DNA of 64,000 nt. Source: Trichomonas vaginalis G3. Lineage: Eukaryota; Parabasalia; Trichomonadida; Trichomonadidae. The stretch is taken from the NCBI RefSeq assembly GCF_026262505.1, contig NC_067205.1:8308001-8372000 (forward strand), in the 5' to 3' direction. Position numbers and translations under genes: made by a program. Each line of letters opens with the position of its first letter. Within the stretch, counting starts at the first letter, position 1. Of the stretch, positions 60,267-64,000 are shown piece after piece. The notes under the pieces were generated by a model. The model saw only the letters and a list, made by a program, of their open reading frames with translations. It made no database searches and had not been told where the DNA came from.

Positions 60267-60881
60267 TTAATTTACTAAAACATATTTCAAACAAAGCTTA
60301 TAGTCAGTAGATAGTTTTGTATACTCGTTCGAATATCTATACTTAAACTCAACTCCTGTAGTTCCTGGTGTTTCAATGATGCGGATGTTACCTATTTTCA
60401 TGAATAGTGGAGTTTGACCACAGCATTCGATTTCAGGGTCGAGATAGTCAATGACACATTGTTTCCCTGTTATTCGTGAGATAACATTTTCAAGGTCCTC
60501 CTTTGTTAGAATTATTTGGTTCTTGCTTATAAGATTTGTCAAAAGCTTCTTATCGTCTTTGAGTAAGATAGTTTGATATAACTGAAGAAGGTAATGGTCT
60601 ACGTTATCTGAAGGATTTGTTTGAACATTTGTGTAAGGATTGTCGTTGGCTTCTCTTGAAAGAACTTGGTCCAGTGGTGGATACTCTAACTTAAAATCTG
60701 ATGTAGCGTTAGCGTTTGAAGCTGTGTTTAAATTCACCGACTTAAGATCTGGTTCTTTTTCTTTCAAACACTCCGAACTATAGTTCTTTATGACAATATT
60801 GTTTGTCGTTCGTGAGTCAACATTTGATGTTGGTTCAATTGGAACATTAACGGCACCAGCTAAGATGGACTTACTTCTCAT
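60267..60881 (-). CDS. CCG-motif conserved Polinton protein (C copy)
   Basis: A 204-residue protein with a low-complexity Asn/Thr/Ser-rich N-terminus (MRSKSILAGAVNVP), a helical middle (HYLLQLYQTILLKDDKKLL) and the conserved end LDPEIECCGQTPLFMKIGNI, in which CCG precedes a beta-rich region finishing FKYRYSNEYTKL. It aligns with A (9923-10639) and B (22995-23576). The ATG is preceded by TTTTTATTCTATATGAA, like the A and B copies. It is convergent with 59277-60242. It looks whole. Function is unknown. Confidence 0.62.
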   Translation of the reverse strand: MRSKSILAGAVNVPIEPTSNVDSRTTNNIVIKNYSSECLKEKEPDLKSVNLNTASNANATSDFKLEYPPLDQVLSREANDNPYTNVQTNPSDNVDHYLLQLYQTILLKDDKKLLTNLISKNQIILTKEDLENVISRITGKQCVIDYLDPEIECCGQTPLFMKIGNIRIIETPGTTGVEFKYRYSNEYTKLSTDYKLCLKYVLVN

Positions 60882-60906
60882 TTCATATAGAATAAAAACC
60901 TTTTAT
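60882..60906. promoter_or_regulatory. Divergent micro-promoter, 25 bp
   Basis: The gap between the start codons of 60881 (minus) and 60907 (plus) holds TTCATATAGAATAAAAACC followed by TTTTAT. The minus strand shows TTTTTATTCTATATGAA before its ATG. Confidence 0.55.
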
Positions 60907-61308
60907 ATGTATGAAATGAACAATATACTCGACAAGGGTTTGAATGCAAAGCTAACGAATGAAAATATTGTTGAATTCACTGAGACAGGTGCTGTGTATA
61001 AAGATGTAGAACTACTGAACAAAAGAGCTAAGGGAAGAAGCAGGAACATGAACAAAGGGTGGAAGCCTATAAAAATTTATGTCAATGATGGCTCAGGAGG
61101 TTCAAACATAAAGTATGCATAAAGTTATAGAGTTTATGCTCTCAAAGGTGAAAAGCCTTCATTTAAGAACAGCTATTCTAACACATATCCTCAAAAGTTA
61201 ACGGATGGAGAAGTGGATGATATGAATGACAGCAAAAATATTAACAGAAATGGCGACAGAGATGCATGGAATTTGTTTACCATCAGTCAATTGAAGGTTA
61301 AACTTTAA
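60907..61308 (+). pseudogene. Small basic protein (C), appears broken
   Basis: Coding-like sequence starts MYEMNNILDKGLNAK at 60907, includes the basic stretch LLNKRAKGRSRNMNKG, then GSGGSNIKYA and YALKGEKPSFKNSYSNTYPQ, and ends near 61308, overlapping the convergent ATPase stop by about 4 bp. It has about one interruption. The basic composition could suit a DNA-binding or core protein. No domain was recognised. Confidence 0.45.
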
Positions 61309-62192
61309 AACAATGTTGGTCGTTCCCATGGAATATTTTTGACTTTAATGGTATTAGTCATGATATGAATCTCAAGGTATGAACGAGGAGAGATGAGAGA
61401 CTTATATGCTTCCCAAATTTCTTCAAAAGGTAATGTTATACCTGACTGTTTCCAAATGAGTTCAATATCATAACGTGAGAAACCTTGAAAGATAACGAAG
61501 TCAGTTATGAGACGTTTTATGTTTAAAGCTAAAAACCTCCATGTTTGCATAAGTATTGCTACAGTTAAATGGTAATGTCTGACTTTAGTTATGATGTTAG
61601 CTAATGGTGAGTCAGGCTTTGAAACTAAACCTTTTCCGGCGAAGTCGTCGCAAACGAGCAGAGTGTTTGAAGGATATTTTTTGAAGGGGTATTTTGAAAG
61701 TTTTGATAGAATGTAGTTTGTCAGTCGTTTCATATCGTAAACTCCTGAGTACTGACGTAAGTGGTGTTTGTCAATAATTCTTTCCATCTCCTCAGAAGTC
61801 TTTTGCATTCCTGACTGTATGAACTCTACAATAGCATAATATTTTCTCTTACGTCGAATGTAACGTTGAAGAAATTCAATGAGTTCGCTATCTGGAACTT
61901 TAACGACAGATGCTTGAACTTTACTCATGAATGTTTTCGCTGTTGAATCCATAGAGTCTGAAGTTGCTGATATAATGATTTGGTCATAGTAAGAGTCGTT
62001 TCCTAAACGCTCTGTTATGAGTATATGACGAATGAGGTTAAATGTCTTTCCTGACCCCATCTTTCCACAATAGAAATACACACCATTTGAACAGAACTCA
62101 GAGTCCTTACTGAAAGGAAGAATGAGAGAACTGTTGAGCTTTTCACTGCTTTTATTCATGTCTTCATCTACACCATGTATTAAATGCTTCAT
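61305..62192 (-). CDS. Genome-packaging ATPase (element C)
   Basis: A 295-residue A32/FtsK-like ATPase. Walker A GKMGSGKT (about residues 43-50), Walker B NTLLVCDDFAG (about 175-185), and the sensor-like VAILMQTWR (about 209-217) match the order in the element B protein. It shares KxxxIVEFIQSGMQK and LTDFVIFQGFSxYD with B. This would package the element DNA into capsids. It looks whole and is divergent from 62209. Confidence 0.85.
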   Translation of the reverse strand: MKHLIHGVDEDMNKSSEKLNSSLILPFSKDSEFCSNGVYFYCGKMGSGKTFNLIRHILITERLGNDSYYDQIIISATSDSMDSTAKTFMSKVQASVVKVPDSELIEFLQRYIRRKRKYYAIVEFIQSGMQKTSEEMERIIDKHHLRQYSGVYDMKRLTNYILSKLSKYPFKKYPSNTLLVCDDFAGKGLVSKPDSPLANIITKVRHYHLTVAILMQTWRFLALNIKRLITDFVIFQGFSRYDIELIWKQSGITLPFEEIWEAYKSLISPRSYLEIHIMTNTIKVKNIPWERPTLF

Positions 62193-62208
62193 TTTATCTC
62201 CATTAAAA
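62193..62208. promoter_or_regulatory. Divergent micro-promoter, 16 bp
   Basis: TTTATCTCCATTAAAA is all that separates the start codons of 62192 (minus) and 62209 (plus), the shortest such gap in the window. The minus strand reads TTTTAATGGAGATAAA. Confidence 0.6.
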
Positions 62209-63090
62209 ATGCAAGTCAGAAATATTCAGAACATAGCACCGAGTCTAACTGACAAGAGTATAAAGATATACTATGAACATGTTATGATGAAACCAACCAA
62301 AATTCAAGAAAGTCAGTATACTTATGAATATCCAAGACACTGGGTAGAGTATATAGGAGGTGAGAAAGCTATTGAAATCAGACAGGTTCGAAGTATTCCA
62401 GCAGGAAGAACAATATTATTGAAGAACTTTAATGTTTTGAGGTATAATGATGAAACAAAGAAGCAAGATAGTTTTCCTGTTGCTGTGTATGTGAACCTAG
62501 ACACAGGAGATGACATGAAAGTTTTTAACACAAAGCTTCAAACGGTAGTGAGAGAACAACTTACTGCGGAAGGACATCCATTACCTTCAGAAGTTACCAT
62601 AGCATATAATTTTGAAACAAACTCAATAGATTTTAAAGTCGTCTCTGCAAAGAAGTCAGGTTTTACATTTAATGAAGCAGATGTATATTCGAATGAAAAC
62701 TTCAAAGCTATTGCATGGTTAGATAATGACGATTGCTTTAAGAAAATATTTAAATTCAGTGACTCAACGATGTCAATAGATGACCTTCGTGGAATGTTAC
62801 CATCGACGTTTACAGTAGAAGGTTCAGCAGGATTGCTTACAAGATTGTCAATTGGTGGCATTTGGTCTCGTGAGAACATTGTTATAAAATCCAGTATAAG
62901 TGAATTTGCTGAAGAATCTATATTATGTCTTTCAAACTATATGTATTCGCCGCCGAAGCATTATAGTATAACAAACTTTGTCAGTAAGTTTAACATAAGA
63001 CTTGTCGAACCTTCTTCAATGAAAGATGTTGTGCTACCCAAAGACGGAAAGGATGGACTCATTATTGAGATGATTTTAATAGCATATTAA
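62209..63090 (+). CDS. Virion-like beta protein 2 (element C)
   Basis: A 293-residue protein; the start at 62209 (MQVRNIQNIAPSLTDKS) is taken because the promoter gap ends there. It is beta-rich, with FNVLRYNDETKKQDSFPVAV and GSAGLLTRLSIGGIWSREN, and a C-terminal part NIRLVEPSSMKDVVLPKDG with a general resemblance to the FRLVD family end. It may be a second penton-like or minor capsid protein. It is followed directly by 63091. It looks whole. Confidence 0.5.
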   Translation: MQVRNIQNIAPSLTDKSIKIYYEHVMMKPTKIQESQYTYEYPRHWVEYIGGEKAIEIRQVRSIPAGRTILLKNFNVLRYNDETKKQDSFPVAVYVNLDTGDDMKVFNTKLQTVVREQLTAEGHPLPSEVTIAYNFETNSIDFKVVSAKKSGFTFNEADVYSNENFKAIAWLDNDDCFKKIFKFSDSTMSIDDLRGMLPSTFTVEGSAGLLTRLSIGGIWSRENIVIKSSISEFAEESILCLSNYMYSPPKHYSITNFVSKFNIRLVEPSSMKDVVLPKDGKDGLIIEMILIAY

Positions 63091-63315
63091 ATGAGTTTGT
63101 TTTTGAAGGTCATTCATGATGAAATAACTGTTGTAGAAGATGTTAGCAATTGTTCAGACATTTTGAAGCGTATAGATGATATAAGAAATAAGTTAGATAG
63201 ACCGCAAAGCGGTGAGGGCGAAGCCCGTGAGAACGTTTATGTTTCATTGACTTTCTCCAGTAACGAGAACTTTTATGAGATAATATTGAAGAGAGATGAT
63301 TTTAATATGGTGTAA
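63091..63315 (+). CDS. Small protein with an in-gene hairpin pair (C)
   Basis: A 74-residue protein, MSLFLKVIHDEITVVEDVSN to KRDDFNMV. The start ATG directly follows the TAA of the previous gene (TAAATG), and its own stop is followed directly by the next ATG, so three genes lie end to end. Two GC hairpins at 63201-63226 are inside the frame and encode RPQSGEGEAREN, which looks like an inserted linker. Function is unknown. It looks whole. Confidence 0.55.
   Translation: MSLFLKVIHDEITVVEDVSNCSDILKRIDDIRNKLDRPQSGEGEARENVYVSLTFSSNENFYEIILKRDDFNMV
63201..63226. other. Two GC hairpins inside a coding region
   Basis: ACCGC-AAA-GCGGT (63201-63213) and GGGC-GAA-GCCC (63216-63226). The second contains the GCGAAGC heptamer also seen at 3648-3738. 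They are in-frame in gene 63091-63315. Confidence 0.65.
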
Positions 63316-63819
63316 ATGGTAGCTTGGGCAGCTTTAGGCGCAATGGGAACAAAAGCATTAGCATTTGGAGCAAAAGCACTTGGAGCTTATGACGCAGTAA
63401 ATAAAATGAGTGGAGGAAGGTTTTCGAAGACATTAGATGCAAATAAAGGAAAGATTGGAGGCTGGGTTGCAAAGAAGTTAAGATTAAATAAAATAGGGCT
63501 CATAAATAAAGCATCCAATTTGGTTGCGACTGAGTCAGAAAATGCTTTAGGAAAGGACGATGAGTTTGCAAAACACGCAAAAGACTTTAATGACCAGATG
63601 AAAGGTGAAACAATGCATTTAAATAGAGTCGATGGAACTAAAGAAAATGTTTCTTCTCCACAACTTCCACCAGCGGTTTATCCATACGGACCTTATGGAA
63701 TGTATGGAAACCTTTATGAACGACCATTTGACCCATTGACTGGTGGAAGTAATTGGTATCATTACGGACGAAGAAGAAAGACAGTCAAGTTGGAGACAGA
63801 TGTTAAGGGTGCCCTATAG
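63316..63819 (+). CDS. Gly/Ala-rich minor virion-like protein (C)
   Basis: A 167-residue protein. The N-terminus is Gly/Ala-rich and hydrophobic (AWAALGAMGTKALAFGAKAL), followed by a basic segment (SKTLDANKGKIGGWVAKKLR) and a Pro/Tyr/Gly-rich C-terminal part (YPYGPYGMYGNLYERPFDPL; YGRRRKT). The plan is that of small membrane-active or core proteins in adenovirus-like particles (pVI/pX type) and of the 5884-6120 protein in element A, but there is no direct motif. The ATG follows the stop of 63315 without a gap. It looks whole and is the last gene of the element. Confidence 0.55.
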   Translation: MVAWAALGAMGTKALAFGAKALGAYDAVNKMSGGRFSKTLDANKGKIGGWVAKKLRLNKIGLINKASNLVATESENALGKDDEFAKHAKDFNDQMKGETMHLNRVDGTKENVSSPQLPPAVYPYGPYGMYGNLYERPFDPLTGGSNWYHYGRRRKTVKLETDVKGAL

Positions 63820-63830
63820 ACGATAGACCA

Positions 63831-64000
63831 CCCTCAGAAAAGCACTTTTAAGGTTATTTCTGTTAAGCTTTTATCTCGTTCAAGAGAGAGATTTTTTGAA
63901 CTTTACCATATCATAATGCTTAGTTATATTATGACCAATCTCTACGATTTTGAAGATTTAAATTACGTTGAGAATTCATCGATTTTTTGATTTTTTGATT
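63831..64000. other. Host-like flank after element C
   Basis: AT-rich DNA without coding character, containing runs such as GATTTTTTGATTTTTTGATT at the very end. The first bases (GACGATAGACCACC) may still belong to the element. Confidence 0.5.

Larger units (their letters stand above)
48135..63830. mobile_element. Polinton/Maverick element C
   Basis: The gene set includes protein-primed PolB (48384-51257), KilA-N proteins, RVE integrase (55113-56198), tail fibre (56218-58614), collagen-like protein, CCG-motif protein, packaging ATPase (61305-62192) and virion-like proteins. Most genes look whole; about five interruptions are concentrated at 51560-52860 and 60907-61308. No major capsid gene is visible and terminal repeats were not found, so one end is probably lost. 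It is the best-preserved and probably youngest of the three. Confidence 0.85.

Overview
The window looks like nuclear DNA of Trichomonas vaginalis or a very close trichomonad. The evidence is AT-rich sequence, intron-less protein genes with very short 5' leaders preceded by TCA-type initiators, a mariner matching the Tvmar1 type (DD34D transposase, TA target site), a MULE with long inverted repeats, and several large Polinton (Maverick) elements of the kind that crowd that genome. This is recognition from memory; no search was run.

Layout. 1-3226: a Mutator-like transposon with 145-bp inverted repeats, carrying a complete mariner inserted at 276-1579. 3239-3533: a 121-bp tandem repeat. About 3600-18531: Polinton A, with small amphipathic virion-like proteins, major capsid protein, packaging ATPase, a CCG-motif protein, a phage-type tail fibre, an AEP-type prim-pol and a protein-primed PolB with an embedded HNH finger. 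Many of its genes are broken. 18532-18752: a truncated second mariner. 18753 to about 29230: Polinton B, mostly on the minus strand, with ATPase, capsid protein, CCG-motif protein and a long coiled-coil protein, but no polymerase or integrase. About 29240-48130: host DNA with an endosulfine-like small protein, a divergent actin-related protein, an MFS sugar transporter, a CAMK-like kinase with one in-frame stop, a glycine-rich ALK/LTK-like protein, an unrecognised 202-aa protein, a small type I membrane protein and a convergent pair of C2-like paralogues, separated by long AT-rich gaps. About 48140-63830: Polinton C, with a whole-looking PolB, two KilA-N proteins, RVE integrase, an 798-aa tail fibre, a collagen-like protein, ATPase and several virion-like proteins; no capsid gene is visible. 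The last ~170 bases look like host DNA.

The three Polintons differ in gene content but share three things that are not obvious from gene lists. Many start codons follow a T-tract, ATTC, and TAAATG or a near variant, including five divergent gene pairs that share only 16-36 bp between start codons. A protein family with a Cys-Cys-Gly motif occurs in all three. Short GC-rich hairpins and G/T-rich iterated repeats recur between genes. The tail-fibre tips of A and C are almost the same although the rest of the two elements differs, which points to swapping of the presumed receptor-binding module.
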